Notes: a model not told the origin generated them from the sequence alone. A stretch of DNA of 33,218 bases from a bacterium (GCA_029978085.1 JAPOJV010000021.1:1-33218), one strand, 5' to 3'. Counted from the stretch's first letter, positions 1-9,666 are shown. Translations and numbers: made by a program.

Positions 1-94
1 ATGTAACACGCGGGCGGAAACCGCGCTGTGATGGGAGAGGGCGTCCGACACGCCCTCGCAAACGCCCCCGGCACCCCCAACCAGGAGATCAGCC

Positions 95-556
95 ATGTCT
101 GGCCGCCAGTCCTACCGAAGCCGTGTTTCGTCCACCCTCCTCACCCTCCAACCGCTCGAGCCGCGGTGCCTCATGGCCGCCGACGCCGGATTCGCAGCCA
201 GCCTTGCCGCAGGCCCGCGACTCGCGGTCGCGCAGGCGGAGGCCGAGGCCACCGCCGGGAGTCAGGCGGCGGAGCAGGCCGTCATCCGCCGCGACGTCAC
301 CCTGGCGGCGGCGGTCGTCGATCCGCGGCGGATGACCGACGCTGTCGGACAGCTGATGGTTCACGGACCGCTGCCCGGCGGGGGGGCCACCTCGCCGATC
401 GCCACGGAGACCTTCGGAAGCAATGCGGTCCCGCAGGATCAGGCCGCCCGACAGGCGTTGGCAAATGGCAGCACACGCACATTCGCACACATCGGGAATT
501 TCAACTTCAGCATCAGACCATTCGGGGCTGATTACAGCGAAACCAACAACGTTTAG
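95..556 (+). CDS. Short protein with planctomycete LEPR-type N-terminal motif (LQPLEPRCLMAAD)
   Basis: ORF translation contains LEPRCLM near the N-terminus, the motif usually found on large planctomycete surface proteins; the remainder is low complexity and unrecognised. Confidence 0.55.
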   Translation: MSGRQSYRSRVSSTLLTLQPLEPRCLMAADAGFAASLAAGPRLAVAQAEAEATAGSQAAEQAVIRRDVTLAAAVVDPRRMTDAVGQLMVHGPLPGGGATSPIATETFGSNAVPQDQAARQALANGSTRTFAHIGNFNFSIRPFGADYSETNNV

Positions 557-1125
557 CCCACGTGACGCGGTTCGTTCGGATCACGGGCGTCTGCGACTCA
601 TGCGCCAAACCACGCTCCCGCGACACCTCGCGGATCACATGGGCCAAGCCCATGGCCTGGGTCGGCGAGGATATTCAACTTGAGTGCCGGGGCGTGGCGT
701 TGACATCAGTCTCATCGCGTTGCGTCCAAGCCGGGGGCTGATCCGGAAGATCCTCGCGCGTCTCGGTCAGATGCTCAATGCACCCCCGCTCCCGCACCAC
801 TCTCCGCTGTCGCCCTCCTCGAACACTCTCCGACCGCGCATACACCCCCGCTCGATCAGCCGACAGGCACCTACCGGAAGCCGCCTGCCGCAGGCACTCG
901 ATCTTGTCACCCGCAGTGACCGCAACGGGCACGACGTTCTGGGCAGCCCGAATGAGCTGCACGTCTAAGAGCGACGCCAGCATGCAGCACGACTTGATCT
1001 CGGCGACGATCCAAGCGTTTTTCGGCGATTTACCCAACAGGCTGCCGAACAGCTGCCACTCTTGGGGCTTGAGCACGTGAGGCTGCCCGATCCCGAACCG
1101 CGTTCTTTCCCGTGATATTCGCAAT

Positions 1126-1207
1126 GCCGGAGGTGGGACTTGAACCCACACGCCCTTGCGGGCAACGGATTTTGAGTCCGCCGCGTCTGCCATTCCGCCA
1201 CTCCGGC
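1126..1207 (-). tRNA. tRNA-Leu (CAA)
   Basis: Reverse complement gccggagtggcggaatggcagacgcggcggactcaaaatccgttgcccgcaagggcgtgtgggttcaagtcccacctccggc: perfect 7-bp acceptor stem, TTCAAGTCC T-loop, variable arm, anticodon loop CTCAAAA; no encoded CCA. Confidence 0.95.
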
Positions 1208-1321
1208 TCGTGAGGGGCGTCGCCGATTCCGAAGCCTACGCCGACACCCGCGGCATTGCCAGCGGCGGTAGAGTGTCTGGGCTGATCCTGCCGGTTTCGT
1301 GCGCTTCGGGAGTGTGCCCGC

Positions 1322-2599
1322 ATGAACGTCGTCGTGTTCGAGGATGCCGCCGTCGCACAGCTCGGCGACCTCGTCGTCGCCCGCCCCGCCTGCGACCTCA
1401 CGCTCGGATCCCACACGCTCGTGGAGGCCCTCGGGCATCTCGGCCACGTGCGGCGGGCCGTGCGGCCGCATCTGGCGGCGCATCTCGCCGGCCTCGGCGG
1501 TCGCCTCGCCGTCTGGGGCGGCGCGGCTGACGCAGGCTGGCAGCCGCCCGCGTCACGGCACGGGGCCGTCGCCCTGCTCGTGAACGCCCGGGTGGTGCCG
1601 AGCCGTGAGAACCTGGTTTCACTTCGCGGGCTCGTCGAAGCTGGCCACCGTGGCGCAGTACGGCAGGCGGGCAGCATCGCCGCGGCCGTCCTTCATCTGG
1701 ACGCCGACGGTGGCGGACCCGATCACGCCATCGTTGAACGACTCCTCGCCGGCGGTGAGGATCCCGTCGCCGCGATCGAGTCGCTCGTGCTGCCGGATGC
1801 AGCGGCAGAGCTCGCGGTCATCGCCGCGCCGCACGACATCATCACGGCCCACGAGCGAGCGATCGCCGGATCACTCGCAGTGCGAATCGACTCCGGGGCC
1901 TATCAGGAACTTCGGCCGGGTCTGTTCGTTGCCGCGGGGGGCCACGTGGCTGACCCCGTTGTCGTGCGCAGCGGCCCGGTGGTGGTCGAAGCCGGCGCCG
2001 AGATCGGACCGTTCGTCTGCCTCGATGGTCCGATCTGGATCGGGCCAGGCGCCCGCGTGAATCCGCACGCGTGGCTGCGGGCCGGCACGGCCGTGGGCCG
2101 CAGCTGCCGCGTGGGGGGCGAGATCGAGGCCAGCGTGCTCGAGCCATTCTCCAACAAGGCTCACGAGGGCTTCCTCGGCCACAGCCATCTGGGCAGCTGG
2201 GTGAATCTCGGAGCGGGCACGATCACGAGCAACCTGAAGACAAGCTACGGTTCGATCCGGCTGCACGAGCCGCGGTGTGACGGCGGCGCCGACGTGATCG
2301 ACACCGGCCGGCAGTTCCTCGGCGCGGTCATCGCCGACTTCACGAAGACCGCCATCCATACGTCGCTGCCCTGCGGCTGCCGCATCGGCCCGGCGGCCAC
2401 GGTCGGGGGCAACGTGCCGGAGGTCGTGCCCGGGTTTTCCACCATGATTGGCGGCGGCCCGAGCGGCAGCCGCGCGACGGTCGAGCAGGTGACCACGGTG
2501 CTCGGGCGGATGATGGCCCGCCGCGGCCTCGAACTCCTGCCCGTTGACCGCGACCTCGTGCAGGCCGTCGCCGGCCTCGCCGTCCCCACGGTCGGCTGA
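1322..2599 (+). CDS. GlmU-like sugar nucleotidyltransferase / acetyltransferase (alternative bacterial GlmU type)
   Basis: N-terminal MNVVVFEDAAVAQL..RPACDLTLGSHTLVEAL and C-terminal left-handed beta-helix with NKAHEGFLGHSHLGSWVNLGAGTITSNLK. Confidence 0.8.
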   Translation: MNVVVFEDAAVAQLGDLVVARPACDLTLGSHTLVEALGHLGHVRRAVRPHLAAHLAGLGGRLAVWGGAADAGWQPPASRHGAVALLVNARVVPSRENLVSLRGLVEAGHRGAVRQAGSIAAAVLHLDADGGGPDHAIVERLLAGGEDPVAAIESLVLPDAAAELAVIAAPHDIITAHERAIAGSLAVRIDSGAYQELRPGLFVAAGGHVADPVVVRSGPVVVEAGAEIGPFVCLDGPIWIGPGARVNPHAWLRAGTAVGRSCRVGGEIEASVLEPFSNKAHEGFLGHSHLGSWVNLGAGTITSNLKTSYGSIRLHEPRCDGGADVIDTGRQFLGAVIADFTKTAIHTSLPCGCRIGPAATVGGNVPEVVPGFSTMIGGGPSGSRATVEQVTTVLGRMMARRGLELLPVDRDLVQAVAGLAVPTVG

Positions 2600-2636
2600 T
2601 TCCGCTTCTTCCCGGGGCGGGCTACGATACTCGGCT

Positions 2637-3515
2637 ATGACGCTCACAGACGCCTACGCCACTGGTCGGTTCGGACTCTCGTTCGAACTGTTTCCCCCCA
2701 AGACGCCCGAGTCGGAAGCCGTGATGTGGCGCACGGTGGACGAGCTCATGGCCTACCAGCCGGCACTCATCACGTGCACCTACGGCGCCGGTGGCTCGAC
2801 GCAGTCGAAGACGCTCGACGTGATCTCGGGCGTGAAGGCCCGGCACAACGTGCCGGTGGCCAGCCACCTCACCTGCGTGGGCAGCTCGGTGGACGAACTC
2901 CGTCACTACCTGCGCGAGGCCCGCGACCGCGGCGTGGCGGCGATCGTGGCGCTGCGAGGCGATCCGCCGAAGGGCGAAACCTCGTTTACGCCCGTGGCTG
3001 GCGGCCTGCGGTATGCATCGGAACTCGTGGCCCTGATCCGCGGCGAGTTTCCCGAGTTCGGCATCCTCGTGGCCGGCTACCCGGAGACGCACCAGGAGGC
3101 CGTGAGCCCTGCGGCCGATCTCGAGAACCTCAAGCGGAAGTGCGACGCCGGCGGCGATGTCGTGGTGACGCAGCTCTTCTACGACAACGCCGACTTCCTG
3201 CGGTTTCGTGAGCAGTGTGGGGCCCTCGGGATCACGGCCCCGATCGTGCCGGGCGTGATGCCCGTCACTAATTACGCCCAGATCCGCCGGATAGCCAGCC
3301 TGTGCAAGGCGCGGCTGCCCGACGACTTCACCCGCGAGTTCGAGGCGGCGGGGGACGACGAGGCGGCGCAGTTCGAGGCCGGCGTGGCCCTGGCCGCCCG
3401 GCAGGTGGAGGGGCTCTTGGCCGCGGGTGTGCCCGGCATCCACTTCTATGTGCTCAACAAGTCGCCCGCGACCAAACGCGTGCTGGAGCACGTCGGCCTC
3501 CGGCCGAGGGAGTAG
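2637..3515 (+). CDS. metF: Methylenetetrahydrofolate reductase
   Basis: SFELFPPKTPESE, CTYGAGGSTQSKT, PGVMPVTNYAQI, GIHFYVLNKS motifs; internal ATG at 2637 is the family-consistent start. Confidence 0.93.
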   Translation: MTLTDAYATGRFGLSFELFPPKTPESEAVMWRTVDELMAYQPALITCTYGAGGSTQSKTLDVISGVKARHNVPVASHLTCVGSSVDELRHYLREARDRGVAAIVALRGDPPKGETSFTPVAGGLRYASELVALIRGEFPEFGILVAGYPETHQEAVSPAADLENLKRKCDAGGDVVVTQLFYDNADFLRFREQCGALGITAPIVPGVMPVTNYAQIRRIASLCKARLPDDFTREFEAAGDDEAAQFEAGVALAARQVEGLLAAGVPGIHFYVLNKSPATKRVLEHVGLRPRE

Positions 3516-3590
3516 CCCGGCGACGCCGTCGCCACGTAGCCCGGCGACACCGTCGCCGGAAAGCAGCTTGTCACGGCGTGACAAGCCTAC
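3512..3590. repeat. GTAG-REP locus A: three hairpins (GTAG-cc-GGCGAC-GCC-GTCGCC; GTAG-cCCGGCGAC-ACC-GTCGCCGG; GCTTGTCAC-GGC-GTGACAAGC-CTAC)
   Basis: Palindromes at 3519-3533, 3541-3559 and 3566-3586, with GTAG at 3512 and 3536 and CTAC at 3587; between convergent metF and the response regulator. Confidence 0.8.
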
Positions 3591-3604
3591 GAGTGAGTGA
3601 CGGC

Positions 3605-4102
3605 CTATCGGGGCGGCTGGTCGTCGTCCATCGTGCGGATGTAGCTCCGCAGCCGCTCCAGCTCGTCGCTCACGTGGCGGAGCTTGAGCATGTTCTCGAC
3701 CCGCTTCACGAGCTCCACCTTGTTGACGGGCTTCGAGAGGAAGTCGTCGGTGCCCGCCTCCACGGCCCGCTCGATGTCGCCCAGCTCGCCGAGGGCCGTC
3801 ACCATCAGGATCATGATCCGGCTGGTGGCGGGATTCGACTTCAGCTGCTGGCAGACCTCGAAGCCGGAGAGCTTCGGCATCATCACGTCGAGCAGGATCA
3901 CGTCGGGATCAAAGCTCGCCACCTTGTCGAGCGTGTCGCGGCCATCGACCGCGGTCGCGATCGTGCAGTCGACGTCTGCGAGATAGACCTCGAGCAGCTC
4001 GCGGTTCGGCTCGTTGTCGTCGGCGATGAGCACGCGGCTCCGACGGGCCGCGGTGGCGGCTGCGGCGGACGACTGCGAGGGGGCAGGGGCAGGCTTCGGC
4101 AT
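3605..4102 (-). CDS. Response regulator, receiver domain only (stand-alone REC)
   Basis: VLIADDNEPNRELLEVYL, DVILLDVMMPKLSGFEVC, MVTALGE, DDFLSKPVNKVEL; no output domain. Alternative ATG at 4144. Confidence 0.9.
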   Translation of the reverse strand: MPKPAPAPSQSSAAAATAARRSRVLIADDNEPNRELLEVYLADVDCTIATAVDGRDTLDKVASFDPDVILLDVMMPKLSGFEVCQQLKSNPATSRIMILMVTALGELGDIERAVEAGTDDFLSKPVNKVELVKRVENMLKLRHVSDELERLRSYIRTMDDDQPPR

Positions 4103-4130
4103 GGAGGATTCCAGATGAGGGGCGGCCCGA

Positions 4131-4670
4131 TCAGGTGAACTCAAAGAGCGACTGGCTCTTCACGATCGCCCGATCCTCGGGGAACGTATGGAACGCCTGC
4201 ACGAGCAGGCCACGGGGCCGGGTTTCGATGTCGATGAAGCTCACGGCGCCGAGGGCCAGCCGGCCGCCATCCTGAAAGCGATGGAGCAGACCCCGTTTGG
4301 TGCCGGCCGCCACCAGCTCCTGCTGAAACGACCACAGCACGTCGTCGGTCACCGTCTCGAGCTGGAAGCAGGTCTCGTAGCTCGTGCCGCCACGGCACTC
4401 CATTCGGTCGCCTCGCTCGCCCACGATGCGGTGGGACAGCAGCCGACGCTTGAGCGGCAGCGGCTGGGCCGCGTCGGTGGCCACCTCGGTGAGCGTGAGA
4501 CCCTCCCGCCGCCAGGTGAGCACATGGCCGGCCGTCGTGATCGCGATGCTGGCCGAGTAGCCGCCGCGGTCGATCGACCGCGACGCGCAGATCGTGAACA
4601 GCTCGGGATGCACGATCCGCCCGTAGAGCTGAAACACGAGGTCTGCAGCCTTGGGCCGAACCGATAACAC
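4131..4670 (-). CDS. DUF2617-like protein
   Basis: Start GTG (4668-4670) gives VLSVRPKAADLVFQLYGRIVHPELF...QAFHTFPEDRAIVKSQSLFEF, resembling DUF2617 from memory. Confidence 0.55.
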   Translation of the reverse strand: MLSVRPKAADLVFQLYGRIVHPELFTICASRSIDRGGYSASIAITTAGHVLTWRREGLTLTEVATDAAQPLPLKRRLLSHRIVGERGDRMECRGGTSYETCFQLETVTDDVLWSFQQELVAAGTKRGLLHRFQDGGRLALGAVSFIDIETRPRGLLVQAFHTFPEDRAIVKSQSLFEFT

Positions 4671-4816
4671 GATGGTGACTCTCCCTGCCACGGCGGTCTC
4701 GAGCCGCGCGGCCCGACCGACACGCAGTGCATGACGACAGCTGCAAAGTATAGGAGGAGCCTCCGGGGGCCACCAAGCGATGACAGGCATGCACGTACTG
4801 CCCGGCGATCAGGCGT

Positions 4817-5698
4817 CTACAACAGCCCCACGAGGAGGTCATAGAATGCATGCGTGCCCGCGGCGATCCCGAACCCACGCAGCAGAAACACGACGGAAAA
4901 AAACACACCGGCCGCGAGCCGGAATGAAAAGCTGTAGAGTTCGAAGGTATCGCCAAGCGGGCCGACATAGTGGGCGAGGCTGAAGAGCGTGCTCGTGATC
5001 AGGATTGCCCAGGCCGCCGCGGCGATCGGCCCGCTGCCGAGCCGCCCGAGCAGCCACGCCACCGCCGGCAGGAGCAGCAGCCGGAACAACACCTCCTCGT
5101 AGAGGCCGGCGCCGCAGTAGCCGATGATGCGGGCGAGAGCCCCTTCCAGCAGGCCCGCAGGCGGCCCTGCCGCTGCTGCGAGCGGCCACAACGCGATCGA
5201 CTGGAACTCGAGGGGCCACAGCTGCTGCTGGAGCCGCGCAATGCCGACGAGGGCCACGGCCCAGAGCACGCATTCGCCAGCCATGCCCAGCAGCACGGCC
5301 GGGCTGAAGTGCCAGCGGTCGTGCTCCACGTGGTGCCAGGCAAGGAGGCCCACGATCGTGACGGCTGGCAGCAGGAAATAGGACCCAAAACCACAGGCGT
5401 CGAGCAATTGCCGCAGCCAGACGTCGGCGCCGTTGCGGGGCGTGCCGCGGCCGAGCCAGAGCACGCCCCCTTCGTACGCCAGCACCAGCGGCAGTGAGAA
5501 CACGAGGCTCGTCAGCGGCGTGCGCGAGACCGCCCAGTAGCTCGGCGCCGAGGGTGATGCCGACGCGTCAGCGGTGTTTTCCGCGGCGAAATCAGTGGCG
5601 CCTGCGAGGACGTCGTCGTCTGCAGGTGCGAAGCCCGCGCCATCTGCGTCGGCATCCGGATATTCGTCGTCGACATGGTCATCGGGGAGAGCGGGCAT
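4817..5698 (-). CDS. CPBP family intramembrane (glutamic) metalloprotease
   Basis: Multiple TM segments and EExxxR motif (GLYEEVLFRLLLLPAVAWL). Confidence 0.8.
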   Translation of the reverse strand: MPALPDDHVDDEYPDADADGAGFAPADDDVLAGATDFAAENTADASASPSAPSYWAVSRTPLTSLVFSLPLVLAYEGGVLWLGRGTPRNGADVWLRQLLDACGFGSYFLLPAVTIVGLLAWHHVEHDRWHFSPAVLLGMAGECVLWAVALVGIARLQQQLWPLEFQSIALWPLAAAAGPPAGLLEGALARIIGYCGAGLYEEVLFRLLLLPAVAWLLGRLGSGPIAAAAWAILITSTLFSLAHYVGPLGDTFELYSFSFRLAAGVFFSVVFLLRGFGIAAGTHAFYDLLVGLL

Positions 5699-6046
5699 CG
5701 TGTGATTTTCTCAAGACGCTTGCGCAGCGAGTGTCGCGCCGCTCGTTTTTGCGCGCGTTCCTCGCCTGCGCCGGCGTTGCCTTGACAACATTCCGAGCAT
5801 TCACAGAATGCGAGACATCATCGCACCGCGTTGGCCGTGACGGCCAGCTTTGCGACATACGAACAACAGGAATTTCGTCGGAGTAGTTCGGGGGGCGACG
5901 ACTTGAGGGATCGACTGTCGACGACCTTGGTCGTGGCCTGGATGTCCCCCCCGTTTTCCGGCGACTTTCCCTGTTTTGAGCCGCTGGTGCGTGCCCGTCT
6001 GCTCGTCCGTCGCTCGAGAATTTGCCCCGGCGGGCCCGATGGCCTG

Positions 6047-6052
6047 TAGAAT
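6047..6052 (+). promoter_or_regulatory. Candidate -10 (TAGAAT) upstream of folK; -35 weak (TTGCCC, 19-nt spacing)
   Basis: Sequence match to sigma70-type -10, 35 nt upstream of the folK ATG. Confidence 0.3.
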
Positions 6053-6087
6053 ACGGCGATCCGACTCGCTCGAGGGACGGGACAGCC

Positions 6088-7182
6088 ATGGCACGATGCC
6101 TCATCGGATGCGGCTCCAATCTGGGCAGACGGCGTGAGCAGCTCGACAGGGCTGTCGAACTGCTGCGTTTCATGCCGGGCGTGGCGCTCCTCGCAGTGAG
6201 CCGCTTTCGCGAGACAACGCCCGTGGGCGGCCCCGCAGGGCAGGATCCGTATCTGAACGGCGCATGCCTGATCGAGACCGACCTGCCGCCGCAGGACGTC
6301 TTGGGGATGCTCGCAGCCGTGGAGAACACGCTGCATCGCGAGCGGCATGAACGCTGGGGCGAGCGGACGATCGATCTCGACCTGCTGCTCTACGACGATC
6401 TCGTGGTCGAGACGGAGTCGCTCACGCTGCCGCACCCGCGAATGACCACCCGGCGATTCGTGCTCGAGCCGTCCGTCGAGATCGCCGCCGATCTCACCGT
6501 GCCGACGGCCGCCTGCACCGTGCGGGATCTCCTCGACAACATCTCCGTGTCGCATCCGCTCGTGGCCGTCGTGGGCGTGCCCGGGAGCGGGGCGCACGAA
6601 GTGGCTGAGGCGGTGGCCGACGCCACGCTCTCGCGACTGGTGCGGGCGCCAGCACCATTGCCCGCGGCACTGCCGCCAGGATCAGCCGCCTGGTCGCAGA
6701 CGCTCTCCGCTTGGGCGCGGCCGCTGGCGAGCGCAGGCTGGCACGACGAGCCGCACGGCGCGATCGCCGACTTCTGGCTCGACGCGGTCGCCGTGGCGGC
6801 GGCTGAGGAACTGCCCCGCGAGTCGCTCGCCCGACTCGAAGCCGAGCTCGACGCCGTCGCCCGCACGACGATCCAGCCGCATGTGGCGATCCTGCTCGTC
6901 GCCGACGCGGCGACGCTCGAGGAGCGGATCGCCTTCAGCTGTCGGCAGGCCGATCGCTGGTCGAACGTGTTTGCCGACGTGGCGCGGGCCGGCGGCGCCG
7001 TCTGCACCGCGCCCGAGGCGGCCGTCGCGGCGCTCGTGCGGATGCAGGAACGGCTCGTCGCGCGGCTGCGGTCGCGCGAGGCCCGCTCGCCACGGGCGCC
7101 GAAGGCCGTGGTGGTGGTGCCCGCCGACGACCTGGGCCGGGCCACCGCCGAGGCGACGGCGGCGGTCGAGGCGATGCTCTGA
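6088..7182 (+). CDS. folK: HPPK (2-amino-4-hydroxy-6-hydroxymethyldihydropteridine pyrophosphokinase) fused to a P-loop-kinase-like C-terminal domain
   Basis: IGCGSNLGRRREQLDRA, RERHERWGERTIDLDLLLYDD, LPHPRMTTRRFVLEPS; then a second domain starting VAVVGVPGSGAHEVAEAVA. Confidence 0.88.
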   Translation: MARCLIGCGSNLGRRREQLDRAVELLRFMPGVALLAVSRFRETTPVGGPAGQDPYLNGACLIETDLPPQDVLGMLAAVENTLHRERHERWGERTIDLDLLLYDDLVVETESLTLPHPRMTTRRFVLEPSVEIAADLTVPTAACTVRDLLDNISVSHPLVAVVGVPGSGAHEVAEAVADATLSRLVRAPAPLPAALPPGSAAWSQTLSAWARPLASAGWHDEPHGAIADFWLDAVAVAAAEELPRESLARLEAELDAVARTTIQPHVAILLVADAATLEERIAFSCRQADRWSNVFADVARAGGAVCTAPEAAVAALVRMQERLVARLRSREARSPRAPKAVVVVPADDLGRATAEATAAVEAML

Positions 7183-8060
7183 TGACCGCGGCCGTGAAGG
7201 TGGCGCAGATCCGCGCACCGGCCGCGATGCGGGCCGCCGTGCTCGAGGCGCGGGCCGCCGGACGACGGGTCGGCTTCGTGCCCACGATGGGCGCGCTCCA
7301 TGAGGGACACGCGAGCCTCGTCGAACGGGCTGCCGCCGAGTGCGACGATGTCGTCGTGTCGATCTTCGTGAATCCCACCCAGTTCGGCCCCACGGAAGAC
7401 TTCGCCCGCTACCCGCGGACACTCGCCGCCGATGCGGCGCTCCTCGAGCCGCGTGGGGCACGCTGGATCTTCGTGCCCGAGCCCGCCGACATGTACCCGC
7501 CGGGTGCAGCGACCCGCGTGGTCGTCGATGGGCCCGCGCGGCCGTTCGAGGGAGAGATTCGGCCCGGGCACTTCGCCGGCGTGGCGACGGTCGTGTGCCG
7601 GCTCTTTCATTGCGTGCCGGCCGACGTGGCCTACTTCGGCGCGAAAGACTGGCAGCAGACGCTCGTCGTGAAGCGGATGGTGTGCGACCTCGGCCTGCCG
7701 ATCGAGATCACGGTCTGCCCCACCGTCCGCGAAGCCGATGGCTTGGCCATGAGCTCGCGGAACGCCTATCTCGGTGTCGACGAGCGGCAGCGGGCCGTCG
7801 CCCTGCACGAGGGACTCTGTGCTGCCGAGCGGCTCTGGCAGTCCGGGGCCGACGTGGCCGCAGTCGAGCTGGCCATCCGTCAGCCGCTCGAGGCGCGGGG
7901 CATCGCCATCGACTACGCCGCCGTCGTCGCCGCCGAGACGCTCGAGCCGCTGCCCGTTGCCGGCGCCGAGCCGCCCGCCATCGCTCTGGTGGCCGGCCGC
8001 CTCGGCTCCACGCGGCTGATCGACAACCGTCTGCTGCCGCCGCGGTCGAGGACTCGCTGA
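7182..8060 (+). CDS. panC: Pantoate--beta-alanine ligase
   Basis: VGFVPTMGALHEGHASLV, SIFVNPTQFGPTEDFARYPR, YFGAKDWQQ; 1-nt overlap (TGATG) with folK. Confidence 0.95.
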   Translation: MTAAVKVAQIRAPAAMRAAVLEARAAGRRVGFVPTMGALHEGHASLVERAAAECDDVVVSIFVNPTQFGPTEDFARYPRTLAADAALLEPRGARWIFVPEPADMYPPGAATRVVVDGPARPFEGEIRPGHFAGVATVVCRLFHCVPADVAYFGAKDWQQTLVVKRMVCDLGLPIEITVCPTVREADGLAMSSRNAYLGVDERQRAVALHEGLCAAERLWQSGADVAAVELAIRQPLEARGIAIDYAAVVAAETLEPLPVAGAEPPAIALVAGRLGSTRLIDNRLLPPRSRTR

Positions 8061-8064
8061 CACG

Positions 8065-9126
8065 ATGCGATCGACGCTCTTTCACGTGCCGTTGCATCTG
8101 GGCTCGGGCCCCGACGCCTGGCCCCTCTTCGGCTTCGGCATCCTCCTGGCCGTGTGGGCCGTGGCCGGCGGAGCGGTGTTCATTCGCACCGCGATCCGGC
8201 ACGGCGTGCAGCAGGCGGCGTCGGCCCTCGGCCTGCCGCTGCTCGTGGCCGGGGCGATGATCGCCTGGGGACTGCCGGCGCTCGATGATGGACAGGGCGT
8301 GCCCGTGCGCGGCTACGGCGTGATGCTGCTGGCGGCTGCTGCGGCCGGCACCTGGCTGTCGATCGTCCGCGGTCGCGCGGCCGGATTCGATGCCGACACG
8401 ATCCTCGCCCTGGGAATGGAAGTGTTTCTGTGGGGCCTCGTCGGGGCGCGGCTCTTTTACGTGATCGAATATCGCGAACAGTTCTTTCGGCCCGGCATGA
8501 GCCTGGTCGAGTCACTCGGCAGCGTGCTGAACCTCGCGGCCGGCGGGCTCGTCGTGTTTGGCTCGCTGCCGACGGCGGCCTGGGCGGCCTGGCGATTCGC
8601 GCGTCGCCGTGGCCTGCCACTGCTCAGGCTCGCCGACTGCATCGCGCCGGGACTGCTCGTCGGACTCGCCCTCGGTCGCGTGGGCTGCTTTCTCAATGGC
8701 TGCTGCTACGGCGGGCCGTGTGACCTCCCGTGGGCGGTGCGATTTCCGCCGGAGAGTCCCCCGTGGCTCGATCAGGCTGCTCGCGGGCTGCTGCGCCCCG
8801 CTGGCGAATCAGGGGGACAGCCCTGGAGCCTGCCGATCCACCCCGCCCAGCTGTATGCCGCGATCGACGCGGCGCTGCTCGCCATCGTGGCGATGCTCTA
8901 CACGCCGCTGGCCCGTCGTGACGGTCAGGTGTTTGCCCTCGTGCTGACGTTGCATCCGCTGTCGCGGCTGCTCTTGGAGGCGATCCGGGTGGACGAGCCG
9001 CCGGCCCTCGGCACGCCGCTGTCGATCTCGCAGCTCGTGTCGCTCGTGCTCTTGACCCTGGCCGCGGCCCTCTGGTGGTGGATCGCCCGGCAGGCCCCCA
9101 CTCAGCCCGCCAAGGAGCTGCCATGA
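8065..9126 (+). CDS. lgt: Prolipoprotein diacylglyceryl transferase
   Basis: VRGYGVMLLAA, WGLVGARLFYVIEY, GLALGRVGCFLNGCCYGGPCD; polytopic membrane protein. Confidence 0.9.
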   Translation: MRSTLFHVPLHLGSGPDAWPLFGFGILLAVWAVAGGAVFIRTAIRHGVQQAASALGLPLLVAGAMIAWGLPALDDGQGVPVRGYGVMLLAAAAAGTWLSIVRGRAAGFDADTILALGMEVFLWGLVGARLFYVIEYREQFFRPGMSLVESLGSVLNLAAGGLVVFGSLPTAAWAAWRFARRRGLPLLRLADCIAPGLLVGLALGRVGCFLNGCCYGGPCDLPWAVRFPPESPPWLDQAARGLLRPAGESGGQPWSLPIHPAQLYAAIDAALLAIVAMLYTPLARRDGQVFALVLTLHPLSRLLLEAIRVDEPPALGTPLSISQLVSLVLLTLAAALWWWIARQAPTQPAKELP

Positions 9127-9455
9127 GCCAGCCAGACCAGCCGCGACGGCCCGCTGACCAGCCCCCGCGGCCTGCCCCGCCTGGCAGCCCGGTGGTCACG
9201 ATCCGGTGTCGGGAACACGGCCCGCTCGTCGTCGAACTGCCCGTCCTCGACGGCCAGGCTCAGGTGGGGCTGCGGGTGACCGACCACACCGGCCGGGAGT
9301 TTCCCCTGCCCAGTCACAAGCGGGCCGTCGCCCTGTGCCGCTGCGGCCAGACGGGCACGCGGCCGTTCTGCGATGGTTCCCACAAGGACTGCGGGTTCAC
9401 CGCGAGCGACCTCGCCCCCTCCACACGGGTGGATTTTCCAGGGTCCCCATCCTGA
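9123..9455 (+). CDS. CDGSH iron-sulfur domain protein
   Basis: CRCGQTGTRPFCDGSH; ATGA overlap with lgt. Confidence 0.85.
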   Translation: MSQPDQPRRPADQPPRPAPPGSPVVTIRCREHGPLVVELPVLDGQAQVGLRVTDHTGREFPLPSHKRAVALCRCGQTGTRPFCDGSHKDCGFTASDLAPSTRVDFPGSPS

Positions 9456-9666
9456 CAGACCGGTAAGGTCGATGGTGTCCGTGCCGGATGTGCCGCCGGT
9501 GCATATGGCGGAAGCTCTTCCCGGAAAACGACTTACGTCATACGGCGTGGGCAAAAAATGGGTGTCGGGTGGCCCGAACGATATGGACTGACCTCGGAAA
9601 CACCTGTAGGGTTTCACGTCCTGGCGGGTTTGAAGCCCGCCTTTCGCAACGGCCCGGACGACATCG

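Noticed and set aside
675-1193. 172-aa minus-strand ORF with protein-like stretch VLKPQEWQLFGSLLGKSPKNAWIVAEIKSCCMLASLLDV
   Set aside because: Its first codons run through the tRNA-Leu; the middle could be a decayed gene fragment but there is no independent support
5831-6049. 72-aa plus-strand ORF before folK
   Set aside because: No motif, low coding character, overlaps the folK promoter region
9622-9642. ggcgggtttgaagcccgcc hairpin upstream of the MMPL gene as a terminator
   Set aside because: Short 6-bp stem, only three T's follow, and it sits about 25 nt before the start codon; insufficient support
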